A stretch of 64,000 bases of DNA from Calothrix sp. PCC 7103. Its GTDB lineage: Bacteria; Cyanobacteriota; Cyanobacteriia; Cyanobacteriales; Nostocaceae. Shown one piece after another: positions 44,498-54,362 of the stretch (position 1 is the first letter of the stretch; every line of letters begins with the position of its first letter). The stretch covers positions 629,365 through 693,364 of the forward strand of contig NZ_KB217483.1 of assembly GCF_000331305.1 (NCBI RefSeq), given 5' to 3'. Made by a program: the position numbers and the translations under genes. The notes under the pieces were generated by a model. That model had not been told where the DNA came from. It searched no databases and was given only the letters and a program-made list of their open reading frames with translations.

Positions 44498-47377
44498 GTG
44501 GTAATTTCCGCTCCACAGCCTAAGTCAACTAATCTACCGTTGGGAAAAAAGAGTCAATCGAACAATTTTCAAGTTCGACACATTGGACCGTCTGATGTTC
44601 AGGTTCGTCATATGCTGGAAGTTATGGGATTTTCTAGTTTAGATGAACTTATTGATAAGAGCGTACCGCAAGCAATTCAACTTAAAAGGGAGCTTAATCT
44701 TTCAGAAGCTAAAAGCGAATATGCTGCTTTAGCTCAGTTGAAGGAAATTGCTTTGCAAAATCAGGTTTATCGTTCGTATATTGGTATGGGGTATTATAAC
44801 TGTATTACTCCTCCCGTAATTTTACGCAATATTCTCGAAAATCCTGGTTGGTATACAGCTTACACTCCTTACCAGCCTGAAATTTCTCAGGGGCGCCTCG
44901 AAGCGCTATTAAATTTCCAAACAATGATTATCGACCTCACAGGTTTGGAAATAGCCAATGCTTCGTTACTCGATGAGGGTACTGCTGCTGCCGAAGCGAT
45001 GACTATGAGTTATGGTATTTGTAAAAACAAAGCAAATACTTTCTTTGTGTCTCAAGATTGCCATCCCCAGACAATCGACGTGTTACAGACACGTGCCAGA
45101 CCCTTGGGTATCGAAATCGTTATTGGAGACCATCGTACTTTTGATTTCGAGCAAGCTATCTTCGGCGCCGTTTTACAATACCCTGCTACCGACGGCACAA
45201 TTTACGATTACAGCACCTTTTGTCAGCAAGCACATCAAAAAGGCGCTCTCGTTACGGTTGCTGCTGATATTATGAGCTTGTGTTTACTAACACCTCCAGG
45301 AGAATTTGGCGCCGATATCGTTGTAGGTAGTACTCAACGTTTCGGAGTTCCCCTTGGCTATGGTGGTCCACACGCAGCATATTTTGCCACCAAAGAAGAA
45401 TACAAGCGGCAAGTCCCAGGTAGAATTGTTGGGGTATCGAAAGATGCTCGTGGTAACGCAGCATTACGTTTAGCATTACAAACACGCGAACAACACATCC
45501 GTCGTGATAAAGCTACTAGTAATATTTGTACAGCACAAGTTTTACTAGCTGTTATCGCTGGGATGTATGCTGTGTATCATGGCGCCGATGGATTAAGACA
45601 AATTGCTCTAGATATTCATCAAAAAACTTTAACACTAGCTCAAGGACTCAAGCAATTAGGCTATAAAATAGCTTCTCTTCATGTCTTCGACACATTCAAG
45701 GTTGAACTAGGAAACCAAAAGTTAGAAGATATTTTAAATAGAAGCGAAGCCAAAAAAATCAACTTGAGAATTTATAACGATACAGCAGTAGGTATTTCCC
45801 TTGATGAAACAACTACCGAAGCTGATTTAATAGATTTACTAGAAATTTTCGGAGGTTCTACACCTCTCCCCCACACCCCCACACCCACTTTCTCACGTAC
45901 TTCCTACCTAACCCACCCAGTTTTCAACCGCTATCACTCCGAAACTGAGTTATTACGTTACATACATAAACTTGAAACAAAGGACTTATCATTAACAACA
46001 TCGATGATTCCTTTAGGTTCATGTACGATGAAGCTAAACGCGACAGCGGAAATGATACCTGTAACTTGGGCAGAGTTTGGTAACATTCACCCATTTGCAC
46101 CAAAATCACAAACACATGGGTATCAAATTTTATTTGAACAGCTTGAAGAGTGGTTAGCTGAAATTACTGGTTTTGCCGGAATATCTCTCCAACCAAACGC
46201 TGGCTCACAAGGTGAATATGCGGGACTTTTAGTAATTCGTCAGTATCACGAATCACGCAACGAAGGTCATCGTAATATTTGTTTAATTCCAGAATCTGCA
46301 CATGGAACTAACCCAGCAAGTGCAGTAATGTGTGGAATGAAAGTAATAGGTGTTGCCTGTGATAAAGACGGTAATATTGATGTTGCCGACCTGAAAGCAA
46401 AAGCCGAAAAGCACAGCAATAACCTTTCAGCGTTGATGGTGACATACCCATCTACCCACGGTGTATTTGAAGAAGCCATCAAAGAAATTTGTACTATCGT
46501 TCATTCTCACGGTGGACAGGTATATATGGACGGCGCCAACATGAATGCTCAAGTCGGACTTTGCCGTCCTGGAGATATAGGCGCCGACGTTTGCCACTTA
46601 AACCTCCACAAAACCTTCTGCATACCTCATGGTGGTGGTGGCCCCGGCATGGGACCCATCGGTGTTGCCTCACACCTAGTCCCCTTCCTTCCAGGACACG
46701 CTGTTGTTGATATCTCCCCTACTCAGCACTCTAAAATAGGTGCCGTTTCTGCTGCACCTTGGGGTAGTGCCAGCATCCTAGTAATTTCTTGGATGTATAT
46801 TGTAATGATGGGCGCCTCTGGTTTAACCGAAGCTACCAAAATTGCAATTCTCAACGCCAACTACATCGCCAAACGATTAGAAAACCACTACCCAGTACTT
46901 TACAAAGGTAGTAACGGTTATGTTGCTCACGAGTGTATCTTAGATTTGCGCGCGTTGAAAAAATCTGCCAATATCGACATTGATGACGTAGCAAAACGCT
47001 TAATGGACTATGGTTACCATGCACCCACCGTATCATGGCCCGTCGCTGGTACCATCATGGTAGAACCAACCGAAAGCGAATCAAAAGAAGAACTCGACCG
47101 TTTCTGTGATGCATTAATTTCCATTCGCCAAGAAATTGCCGAAATTGAATCTGGCAAAATGGATATTCAAGACAACCTCTTAAAAAATGCCCCTCACACC
47201 GCCGAAAGCTTAATTGCTGGTGACTGGAAACATCCATATACTAGAGAACAAGCCGCATACCCGGCACCGTGGACACGCGATAATAAATTCTGGGTCAGCG
47301 TCAGTCGCATCGACGCAGCATTTGGTGATAGAAACTTCGTCTGCTCCTGCCTCCCAATGGAAGCATACAGCGAATAA
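44498..47377 (+). CDS. gcvP: GcvP, glycine decarboxylase (P protein)
   Basis: The 959-residue single-chain P protein begins at GTG, with [19 protein letters not shown] near the N-terminus. The pyridoxal-phosphate lysine lies in [19 protein letters not shown]; other conserved blocks are [20 protein letters not shown] and [15 protein letters not shown]. It decarboxylates glycine and passes the aminomethyl group to GcvH. The upstream gap to gcvH is 120 bp. Its L protein (dihydrolipoamide dehydrogenase) is not in the window, as usual. Confidence 0.97.
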   Translation: MVISAPQPKSTNLPLGKKSQSNNFQVRHIGPSDVQVRHMLEVMGFSSLDELIDKSVPQAIQLKRELNLSEAKSEYAALAQLKEIALQNQVYRSYIGMGYYNCITPPVILRNILENPGWYTAYTPYQPEISQGRLEALLNFQTMIIDLTGLEIANASLLDEGTAAAEAMTMSYGICKNKANTFFVSQDCHPQTIDVLQTRARPLGIEIVIGDHRTFDFEQAIFGAVLQYPATDGTIYDYSTFCQQAHQKGALVTVAADIMSLCLLTPPGEFGADIVVGSTQRFGVPLGYGGPHAAYFATKEEYKRQVPGRIVGVSKDARGNAALRLALQTREQHIRRDKATSNICTAQVLLAVIAGMYAVYHGADGLRQIALDIHQKTLTLAQGLKQLGYKIASLHVFDTFKVELGNQKLEDILNRSEAKKINLRIYNDTAVGISLDETTTEADLIDLLEIFGGSTPLPHTPTPTFSRTSYLTHPVFNRYHSETELLRYIHKLETKDLSLTTSMIPLGSCTMKLNATAEMIPVTWAEFGNIHPFAPKSQTHGYQILFEQLEEWLAEITGFAGISLQPNAGSQGEYAGLLVIRQYHESRNEGHRNICLIPESAHGTNPASAVMCGMKVIGVACDKDGNIDVADLKAKAEKHSNNLSALMVTYPSTHGVFEEAIKEICTIVHSHGGQVYMDGANMNAQVGLCRPGDIGADVCHLNLHKTFCIPHGGGGPGMGPIGVASHLVPFLPGHAVVDISPTQHSKIGAVSAAPWGSASILVISWMYIVMMGASGLTEATKIAILNANYIAKRLENHYPVLYKGSNGYVAHECILDLRALKKSANIDIDDVAKRLMDYGYHAPTVSWPVAGTIMVEPTESESKEELDRFCDALISIRQEIAEIESGKMDIQDNLLKNAPHTAESLIAGDWKHPYTREQAAYPAPWTRDNKFWVSVSRIDAAFGDRNFVCSCLPMEAYSE

Positions 47378-47417
47378 CCCAAAAACTAAATAATCACACT
47401 TGTAGTAAATAACTAAT

Positions 47418-47445
47418 CTTGTGGGATGGGCATCCTTGCCCGTCC
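47418..47445. repeat. CTTGTGGGATGGGCATCCTT repeat, second copy
   Basis: Near-identical to 42619-42646 upstream of gcvT, so the two copies bracket the glycine-cleavage operon in the same orientation. The GGATGGGCATCC core can form a small hairpin. Confidence 0.65.
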
Positions 47446-47584
47446 CATATTTATATAAATTTTAATTTATTAAACAAACTGCAAAAGCCATTCTTCCATT
47501 TTCTTTTGGCCGTTGCCAGTTCAACATTCTTACCACAAAATCATCAACTTGCTGGCAGTTTAACTTTTAACAAACCCGGTTTCT

Positions 47585-47784
47585 TGAAAGGTTTAGCATT
47601 ACTTCCCCATTGGCTAATTGATGAAGATGTACATGATGGTAAACTTTTAAACCTATTTCCAGATTACGAAGTTACAGCAACAAACTTTAACACAGCAGCT
47701 TGGCTGGTTTATCCTTCTCGTGCTTATATTCCTCTTAAAGCTCGTATATTTACTGATGAAATTAAAAAACGCATGTTAATCTAA
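47585..47784 (+). pseudogene. LysR-type regulator, C-terminal remnant
   Basis: The frame encodes GLALLPHWLIDEDVHDGKLL, then NLFPDYEVTATNFNTAAWLV and YPSRAYIPLKARIFTDEIKK, the last 65 residues of a LysR-type effector-binding domain. Everything before is missing. Similarity begins exactly after an AACCCGGTTTCTTGAAAG repeat (about 47573), so the repeat marks the breakpoint. The frame starting at 47419 passes through repeat DNA and is not a real N-terminus. Confidence 0.7.
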
Positions 47785-47833
47785 TGACAATAAAAATGGG
47801 AATACTAAGCATAGTTTGCTCTTTAACACTGCT

Positions 47834-50137
47834 ATGCAATATATTCTCTACCCCATCGCTATTTTGGTGCTTTTCGCTGCTATCAACTATTTAGTGGCGT
47901 TTTTGTTTATTTTCAAGTCTGTTTTTCGGCGCCCTAAATACGAAATCATAAATAGTAAACAAGTACCAGTATACCTCGAACAACTATTTAAAGGCGCCAT
48001 TTCTGAACTAGAGGAATTGGGTTTTAAAGCGTGTTGCTATGTGCAAGTAGAACCCATGCTTCAAATTGACCCACCAACAGTGGTAGAAATACTGCTGTAT
48101 AATCAATTGCTAAAGTCGTATGCAAAGGTAGGAGTTCGTTATCCGTTGGAAGCTGTTAATTTATTTGATATTGAATTTTATACATTTTTTCAAGACGGTA
48201 GTTTATTATTAACCATGAATGGTAAAGCTGATGGAGTCATTGCTGAAACGCCTAACTTTACTATTCAAGATGCTTATACAGCAGAAACTTTGGTACAGTG
48301 GCAGTTACATCAAGATACTGTCGAAAAAATAAATATAACAAAACCTGCAATTGGTCTATCCCCTGATAAATTTGCCATAGCTTTAGCAAAATTTAGCAAT
48401 AAACATTTAGATTATTTATTTAAAGCTGGCAAACTACGGTTAGTTGGAGAAAGACAATATAGTCCTACATTACAGGTTGCATGGAAAGTTGCTAAGAAAT
48501 TGGTTGACGGAAAACATAAAGTTACAAAAATTCTCAACCAGCGTTTATTAGCAGCTAAAACTAATCCTGAAATGCGGTTTGATATTCCTATTGAGTTGGA
48601 AGTTGAAGGGTTTAAGCGTACAGAAAGTCAAAATAAAGGACTAGTCGATGGTAAATTTCGTGCTTGGATGCTGTTTATAAGTTTTGGTTTGTTTGTAGCA
48701 TCTTTTATGCACATGTTTGAAATACATCGCTTGGCAATTTTTGTGCTAGTGATAATGCTACACGAAGCTGGACATCTAATTGCCATGAAGTTATGCGGTT
48801 ATCGTGATACTTCTATGTTATTTTTGCCCTTTTTAGGCGCCGTTGCAACAGCAAGTCAGAAATATGATACAACACTTGCTCAAAATGTATGGGTTTTACT
48901 CGCTGGCCCTTTGCCCGGTTTAATTTTGGGAATCTTTTTGGATCTTACCTTTAGTAGTACAAATGATTTGTTTTGGGTAAAAGATACAGCTTGGATGTTA
49001 ATTGGTTTGAATTTAATAAATTTACTGCCTATTTATCCACTTGATGGTGGTAAAATTGCAAACTTACTTGTGTTTTCACGCTTTGCTTATATTGATGTCT
49101 TATTTAAATTATTTGGTTTAATTGTATTAGGATGTCTTTCTATTTCTCAACCTATATTATTGATATTTGTTATTTTAACATCTTTAAGTATACCGCAAAG
49201 CTTTCGTGCAGCTAAAGCCAATTCTAAATTACAGCGACTTCTCAAACAAACTAAACCCACTAATCAAGATAATCTTATTCATAATATTTTTAAATATTTT
49301 CAAGACTTGGGGTATAACAAATTACCTGTCGCTACTAGAAACTTTCTAGTTAAAGATATAATTCGACGTTATAACGAATCACAGGGTAAATGGATAACGC
49401 GAATTTCTTTAATTGTTCTTTACTGCGGTAGTCTCCTTGGGGGATTAACAGGTTCTTTGTATGCAATATCACCACGTGCAGTTAGCTTACTAAGTGAAAT
49501 TCCGCTTATGTTCGATAAACCACAGCAGCGACGAGAACGTTTTCTCAGTATGCATAAGCATGAAATTCAAAAAGCAACAGCAATATTACAAAAAAATCCC
49601 AATGATATAAATGCATACATTAAACGCGCAAAATCATTTAAAGTCATGCGAGATAATAAAGGCGCCATTTCTGACTATAATCAAATTGTGCGATTACAAC
49701 CTAAAGAAACTCAACACCGCTTTATTCGTGCTTCCTTAAATTCTCAACTTGGTAATATCAAAGCTGAAATACAAGACTATGATTATTTACTAAAGCTAAA
49801 TCATAAACCTCATATAGTATACTATCAACGGGCAGAAGCTAGAACAAAGTTACGCTATTATAAAGGCGCTATTGCCGATTATAATGAAGTTATTAAACTC
49901 AATCCTAAAAGCTACTGGAATTATATTAATCGTGGTTATATATATATTCAGCTAAAAGACTATAAAGGCGCCTTAGCTGATGCAAATAAAGCTATACAAC
50001 TCGAACCTCAACTACATGACGCTTATGCATTGCGAAGTCAAGTATATAGCAAGTTAGGAAATAATAAAGCAGAAAAAGCTGATAAGCAAAAGGCAATAGC
50101 ACTTGAACAAGTTTGGGAAGAAACACGCCAAGATTAA
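47834..50137 (+). CDS. Membrane M50-type (site-2) protease fused to TPR repeats
   Basis: I start at the ATG giving MQYILYPIAILVLFA, a membrane segment; an in-frame TTG lies six codons upstream. The 767-residue protein has a cytoplasmic-looking region (50-280) and then a multi-pass membrane domain with zinc motif HEAGH at about residue 310 and the third ligand in YPLDGGKI at about 400, both in membrane helices as in site-2 proteases. From about 590 to the end lie tetratricopeptide repeats (IKRAKSFKVMRDNKGAISDY, YYQRAEARTKLRYYKGAIAD, YINRGYIYIQLKDYKGALAD). The TPRs could recruit membrane substrates. No sigma or anti-sigma gene is adjacent. Confidence 0.88.
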   Translation: MQYILYPIAILVLFAAINYLVAFLFIFKSVFRRPKYEIINSKQVPVYLEQLFKGAISELEELGFKACCYVQVEPMLQIDPPTVVEILLYNQLLKSYAKVGVRYPLEAVNLFDIEFYTFFQDGSLLLTMNGKADGVIAETPNFTIQDAYTAETLVQWQLHQDTVEKINITKPAIGLSPDKFAIALAKFSNKHLDYLFKAGKLRLVGERQYSPTLQVAWKVAKKLVDGKHKVTKILNQRLLAAKTNPEMRFDIPIELEVEGFKRTESQNKGLVDGKFRAWMLFISFGLFVASFMHMFEIHRLAIFVLVIMLHEAGHLIAMKLCGYRDTSMLFLPFLGAVATASQKYDTTLAQNVWVLLAGPLPGLILGIFLDLTFSSTNDLFWVKDTAWMLIGLNLINLLPIYPLDGGKIANLLVFSRFAYIDVLFKLFGLIVLGCLSISQPILLIFVILTSLSIPQSFRAAKANSKLQRLLKQTKPTNQDNLIHNIFKYFQDLGYNKLPVATRNFLVKDIIRRYNESQGKWITRISLIVLYCGSLLGGLTGSLYAISPRAVSLLSEIPLMFDKPQQRRERFLSMHKHEIQKATAILQKNPNDINAYIKRAKSFKVMRDNKGAISDYNQIVRLQPKETQHRFIRASLNSQLGNIKAEIQDYDYLLKLNHKPHIVYYQRAEARTKLRYYKGAIADYNEVIKLNPKSYWNYINRGYIYIQLKDYKGALADANKAIQLEPQLHDAYALRSQVYSKLGNNKAEKADKQKAIALEQVWEETRQD

Positions 50138-50660
50138 AACTAACAAAAAACGGCGCCAGTATCTATAATTAAGATAGGTGCCGTGCCAAATGATACCGAA
50201 GTGATTGGGGGTTGAAGAGTATATACAGTATTTATGCTCATTGTTGACAGGTTAAACGGGTAGAAGAATTACTCTCTTTACTGGCACCAATCTAAAAATA
50301 TGTTCGGTTAGTTCGGTTTCCCGTACCTCCAGTACTTAAAAATGTGAACCACGGTTCACATTCTTCTTCCCTTTTCACTTTTTCACGGCGTTCCGCAATC
50401 AATTCCAAAGTCAAACTTCTATCTTTCGGCAACTGCGAAAACCGAGACTTCAACCCCAACTTGATCGTTTCTGACTTCTCCAGCACCAGGCGCCACGCAC
50501 CAAATAATATGTGTGAATCGCCAAACCGCGTGACAATTATAAATAGGTGCGATCAGGCTACAAGTCTTATTACTAGGTTGAATTTTTTTCGTAGCGTCAC
50601 ACACCCTACAGTTTTTATGTCCCGGTTGCGTAATTATCATAATATAGACAAGGTGCAGCT
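50138..50660. other. Spacer with palindrome copy D and possible small remnant
   Basis: No firm gene. A minus-strand frame (50292-50486) reads MLEKSETIKLGLKSRFSQLP and continues charged up to the palindrome at 50341-50362, where it turns into repeat-derived sequence; it may be a small gene whose 3-prime end was overwritten. Near 50596 a half copy of the GCGTTACGCACC family (TAGCGTCACACACCCTA) is seen. GGCGCC is at 50153 and about 50489. Confidence 0.4.
50341..50362. repeat. Dispersed palindrome ATGTGAACC..GGTTCACAT, copy D
   Basis: AATGTGAACC-AC-GGTTCACATT, the same centre as copies A and B. It lies at the end of a weak minus-strand reading frame. Confidence 0.7.
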
Positions 50661-51683
50661 ATGTTAGGCAACCAAAATAATCATTTCACGAATTATACAA
50701 GCTCACTTAATATCGAATCTAGCCTAAATATAACAAATTATCCATTACGGCTTAATGGTGCTAGTTTTGATAAAAACAACGAACCGCAAAGCCTTAATCA
50801 TTGGCTAAAGTTACAAGGGACTATCACTGGTAACACTTTACTGGGTATAGAATCACATGATATCAGCATTGAATGGGCTGATGGTGTTTCCAAGACTTTT
50901 GACCCAAACAAAAGTACGTGGATAGTTATTCATGGTTTACAAATGAATTTACCCAAAGGAGATATACTTGAACAACTAGGAGATATTAAAAACTTAGCTT
51001 CATCAGTTGATGCCTTTTCTCCTGATGACCAAGTACTTGTCTTAGACTGGAGAAGTGCAGCTTATTCTCCAGGAATAAATTACCGTGGAGATTTTAATAT
51101 TCCCAATCCTGTAATTGCTCTTTCATGGATTGACGCTGCTGCCATTTGGACTGCTAATATTCTAAAACAATTTGGAATCGCTACACCAAATATTAATTTA
51201 ATTGGTCACAGCTTTGGTAGCTACGTTGCATCATCTGTAGCTGCTGATATTACAGGAGGTATTAACCGAATTATTGCTTTAGACCCTGGTAATTTACAAA
51301 TAGGAGGCGATAAGTATAAGCAAACAAAATTTAGTGATAATTCACGCTGGTCTTGGGCTTTTTACGGTAGTGGGTTTGGCGCCCAAGACCGCGCGAGAAC
51401 TGCCGACGAATCTTTTATAATAGACTTTCCCTTTTATACACAGTTTCCTGATATTCCTGGAGTTAACAAAGGACACGGTGCCGTTGAACAATTTTTTACG
51501 GCAATGCTCAACCAAGCCAGCGATAAACAATACTATTCTGATGCAGATGTTTTCGGACTTGACAGAATGAATCCAATCGCCAAACCTTGGAACATTGACT
51601 ATACTACCAATTGGGAAGCAAAGCTAATTCCAGAAGAAATTAATGGCTCTTGGATATTAAAGGATATTATACCTAATCCGTGA
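50661..51683 (+). CDS. Lipase-family alpha/beta hydrolase
   Basis: The 340-residue protein matches the PF00151-type (pancreatic-lipase-like) family found in cyanobacteria. The nucleophile is Ser184 in NLIGHSFGSYVASSVA, the acid probably Asp208 in ALDPGN, and the base probably His272 in KGHGAVEQFF. The oxyanion-side WIVIHGLQMN and VLVLDWRSAAY segments are also typical. No signal peptide; the N-terminal 50 residues are Asn/Ser-rich. It would hydrolyse acyl esters such as glycerolipids. AAGGTG lies upstream of the ATG. Confidence 0.87.
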   Translation: MLGNQNNHFTNYTSSLNIESSLNITNYPLRLNGASFDKNNEPQSLNHWLKLQGTITGNTLLGIESHDISIEWADGVSKTFDPNKSTWIVIHGLQMNLPKGDILEQLGDIKNLASSVDAFSPDDQVLVLDWRSAAYSPGINYRGDFNIPNPVIALSWIDAAAIWTANILKQFGIATPNINLIGHSFGSYVASSVAADITGGINRIIALDPGNLQIGGDKYKQTKFSDNSRWSWAFYGSGFGAQDRARTADESFIIDFPFYTQFPDIPGVNKGHGAVEQFFTAMLNQASDKQYYSDADVFGLDRMNPIAKPWNIDYTTNWEAKLIPEEINGSWILKDIIPNP

Positions 51684-51949
51684 ATCTTGTCCCATTGGCG
51701 CCATTACATACTAATCATTAGACATCTCCAATAATCGTGATGGATCAACTAGTTCAATTTTTGTTTTTGCCTGCCATTGCAAGTATTCGTCTAATAACTC
51801 AGAAGTCATAGCTAAGTTTCTACACACAACATTCTTTTATTCTAGATTGCATAAGTTGGGTAAGCTTAGACGTATTAGGTAATGTATGGGCAATTTACCC
51901 TTACTTTTGTTGATTAATTAATATATGTCGCAATTTATACAACTTTTAT
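51684..51949. other. Spacer with tiny gene remnant
   Basis: On the minus strand 51711-51809 reads MTSELLDEYLQWQAKTKIEL, then VDPSRLLEMSND and a stop, protein-like but only 32 residues and without ribosome binding site. The ATTAGACATCTCC around its end is shared with about 23193-23206, so both may be ends of one degraded gene family. Nothing else is seen. Confidence 0.3.
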
Positions 51950-52834
51950 ATGACTTACACACAAGTGCCTACAACTAAAAACATTTACGAAAGGTCTTTG
52001 GTAACTGCGGAAGATTGGTTTCAGGTTGGTAACAAGTTTTATGATAACCAAGAGTATGAAGAGGCGATGGGGTTTTATCAAAAAGCGCTACAAATTCAAC
52101 CCGATTACTTTGATGCTCTAATAAATATAGGTTTTATCTTAGGTCATTTGCAACGGTTTGGCGATGCATTGGAATGTTTTGACCAATGCATTGCTAAAGA
52201 TAGCAGTCACTTTATGGGTTGGTTTGGTCGTGGTCAAGCTTTGAGATACTTAGGGCGCCCTACTGAAGCGGTATTGGCTTACAATCAAGCTATCAAAATT
52301 CAACCAGATAGTGCTGCACCTTGGAGATATCGTGGTTTAGCGTTGGCTGCTTCACAACTTTATAGTGATGCGGTTTCGTCTTATGACCAATCGCTTCTAC
52401 GCTATCGTGATGATTATTATACCTGGTGGATTCGCGGTATTTCGCTTGAATCTTTGGGTAAAAACGAAGCTGCGATTATTTCGTATGACCAATCTATTGC
52501 TCTGAAACCTGATTTTCATGAAGCTTGGCATTATCGCGCAGGCGCCTTGTCGAGTTTGCAACGCTATGAAGAAGCTATTTTAGATTATGAGGAAGCTATT
52601 AAGTGTAACTCTAAATACTGGGAAGCATGGTATTGTCGCGGTAATTTGATGTTGAATATCAAAGATTATGAAGGTGCTATTGAGTCTTATAACCAAGCTA
52701 TTCATATTCAACCAGAATTTTCTGAAACCTGGAAAAATCGTGGAGATGCGCTTTTTGAGTTAGGCAGAATTCAAGATGCATTGACTTCTTATCGACGTGC
52801 AATTGATATTAAACCAGATAATGTTGATGCATAA
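51950..52834 (+). CDS. TPR-repeat protein, probably 3-prime truncated
   Basis: The 294-residue protein consists of about eight consecutive 34-residue tetratricopeptide repeats from residue 20 to the end (WFQVGNKFYDNQEYEEAMGF, WYCRGNLMLNIKDYEGAIES, WKNRGDALFELGRIQDALTS). It has no other domain. TPRs mediate protein-protein contacts. The last repeat stops at IKPDNVDA, where family members normally continue into another repeat; the stop is followed 8 bp later by a truncated IS630-type gene, so the end may have been lost by insertion. Confidence 0.82.
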   Translation: MTYTQVPTTKNIYERSLVTAEDWFQVGNKFYDNQEYEEAMGFYQKALQIQPDYFDALINIGFILGHLQRFGDALECFDQCIAKDSSHFMGWFGRGQALRYLGRPTEAVLAYNQAIKIQPDSAAPWRYRGLALAASQLYSDAVSSYDQSLLRYRDDYYTWWIRGISLESLGKNEAAIISYDQSIALKPDFHEAWHYRAGALSSLQRYEEAILDYEEAIKCNSKYWEAWYCRGNLMLNIKDYEGAIESYNQAIHIQPEFSETWKNRGDALFELGRIQDALTSYRRAIDIKPDNVDA

Positions 52835-52842
52835 CCCACAAC

Positions 52843-53109
52843 TTATTTTTTACGTGGTTTTCCACTGCGTGGACGTTCGATTAGCGTTTGCTCTAAATTT
52901 TCTTCACAGAACTGTTTACGAGTTCTCTCAACTGTGGTTACAGATGTATATAGCGTCTTGGCTATGGCTTCATCTGTACTACCTTCATGTGCCATTAGTA
53001 ATGTATGCGCGCGACGGATTGTCCTAGCACTAGCTTTTCCTTTCTTTACTAAGTCAAGTAGCTGCATCCGTTGCTCATTACTTAGAACAACTTTGTGCTT
53101 TTTGTTCAT
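52843..53109 (-). pseudogene. IS630-family transposase, N-terminal remnant
   Basis: From ATG at 53109 (AGGAAG 2-7 bases upstream) it encodes 88 residues: MNKKHKVVLSNEQRMQLLDL, a helix-turn-helix (DEAIAKTLYTSVTTVERTRK), then LIERPRSGKPRKK and a stop. Complete IS630-type transposases run on for 250 residues to a DDE domain that is absent here. The fragment is of a different subgroup from the complete element at 40261. It abuts the end of the TPR gene. Confidence 0.8.
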
Positions 53110-53159
53110 ACTTCCTATTTGCGTCGTCACTATAATAATATAGCACAACCCATCAAAAT

Positions 53160-54047
53160 TTATATAGATTTGACCTTCTTTGCTATTGCCTCTAATTCTT
53201 CTTTTATTGGTAACGGGTTGTATCCTAATGTAAATGCTATTGTACTGTCGAATGATACATCTGCGGGACGTGGCGCCGACATTTGTACTTCTTGCTGTTT
53301 ACATGCTTTTAGGTTTGTATCTGGTAGTTGAAATGCTTCAATCATTAACTTTCCGAAGTCGTAACGAGATATTCTTTCTCTCCCACCTAGGTGAATAATA
53401 CCGTGATATTGTTTTTCTATCATTAATAGTAATCCCTTGGCGGCTGTAACTCCACTTGCTGGTGTTCTAAATTCATCGGTAAATAATTTTAACTCTTTCC
53501 CAGATTGCAGCGTTTGTATAAACCCTTGCATGAAACTTTTTGCTGTGGGTGTTGCGGCACCAAACATTAATGGCATTCTACATATAGCTGTTTTAGAATA
53601 TTCTTTTAACATCGCTTGCTCTGCTAATACCTTTTGTTCCCCGTATAAATTTACTGGGTTGACTGTATCTGTTTCTTTATATGGTGCATTTTTACCATCG
53701 AATACTAGGTCAGTTGATGTAAATGCACATGGTATGGAATACTCAGCGCACAATCCTGCTATGTTTGCTGATGCTGTGACATTAATTGCGTGAGACTCTT
53801 CGGGATGATTTTGACAGTAGTTTGGTTGCGAAATTGCTGCTGTATGAATTACTGCATCTGGTTTAATATTTGTAAAGATTTGTTTCAGCTCTTCAAAGTC
53901 TGATAAATTAGCTTTTACTAAACTGGCGCCATTTACTTCTAACGTATGCGAGTTATATGTACCGTAAACTTCGTAGTGTTCGCGTCCTACCTCGATTATA
54001 TGCCACCCTAGAAAACCACTGGCGCCTGTAATTAGTAATTTTTTCAT
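53160..54047 (-). CDS. SDR, dTDP-4-dehydrorhamnose reductase (RmlD)-like
   Basis: The 295-residue protein has an N-terminal NAD(P)-binding motif GASGFLG (8-14), SDR YxxxK active site in NLYGEQKVLAE, and the RmlD-type VIHTAAISQPNYCQNHPEES and STDLVFDGKNAPYKE blocks. RmlD-like proteins reduce the 4-keto sugar nucleotide in rhamnose synthesis; paralogues act on other nucleotide sugars, and no rmlABC genes are nearby, so the substrate is uncertain. The start ATGA overlaps the stop of the upstream small gene by 4 bases, so they are coupled. Confidence 0.85.
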   Translation of the reverse strand: MKKLLITGASGFLGWHIIEVGREHYEVYGTYNSHTLEVNGASLVKANLSDFEELKQIFTNIKPDAVIHTAAISQPNYCQNHPEESHAINVTASANIAGLCAEYSIPCAFTSTDLVFDGKNAPYKETDTVNPVNLYGEQKVLAEQAMLKEYSKTAICRMPLMFGAATPTAKSFMQGFIQTLQSGKELKLFTDEFRTPASGVTAAKGLLLMIEKQYHGIIHLGGRERISRYDFGKLMIEAFQLPDTNLKACKQQEVQMSAPRPADVSFDSTIAFTLGYNPLPIKEELEAIAKKVKSI

Positions 54048-54310
54048 TGACCTAAACGCTTTAAAATGCTGAGAACATTGTATAACTCATTGCCTGGATT
54101 GTATAAATAGAACAAACGAGAAAATCCATATACTGGTGCTTGTTGCTTGACTAATTTGATAAAAAGAAAACTGGCGCCGTTTGTGATCAATCCAAATACA
54201 GGTTGATCAGAATTAGCTATAAAAAATTGCTCATCGTAAACTATCTGGAGTCCATAATTTGCTTCTAACTCCAATAAAGTAACTTCTTTTGCTTGTACTG
54301 TTCTAGTCAT
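54044..54310 (-). pseudogene. Restriction-R-type gene with internal in-frame deletion
   Basis: The 88 codons join the N-terminus of a cyanobacterial HsdR_N-like protein (TVQAKEVTLLELEANYGLQI, EQFFI) directly to its C-terminus (QPVFGLITNGASFLFIKLVK, YNPGNELYNVLSILKRLGQ). As I know the family, complete members have about 200-230 residues, with a PD-(D/E)XK core (GRIDVLVL...VIESK) between these parts; that core is missing. The frame is kept, so a short stable protein may be made, but nuclease activity is not expected. It overlaps the SDR gene by 4 bases. Confidence 0.65.
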
Positions 54311-54362
54311 AATTTACAAAAGCGGAGATGCTGTAGCGTGACGTATAGTATTAGCTTTCTAT

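Noticed and set aside
47419-47784. Complete 121-residue gene
   Set aside because: The first 55 codons run through dispersed repeats and only the last 65 residues match the LysR family.
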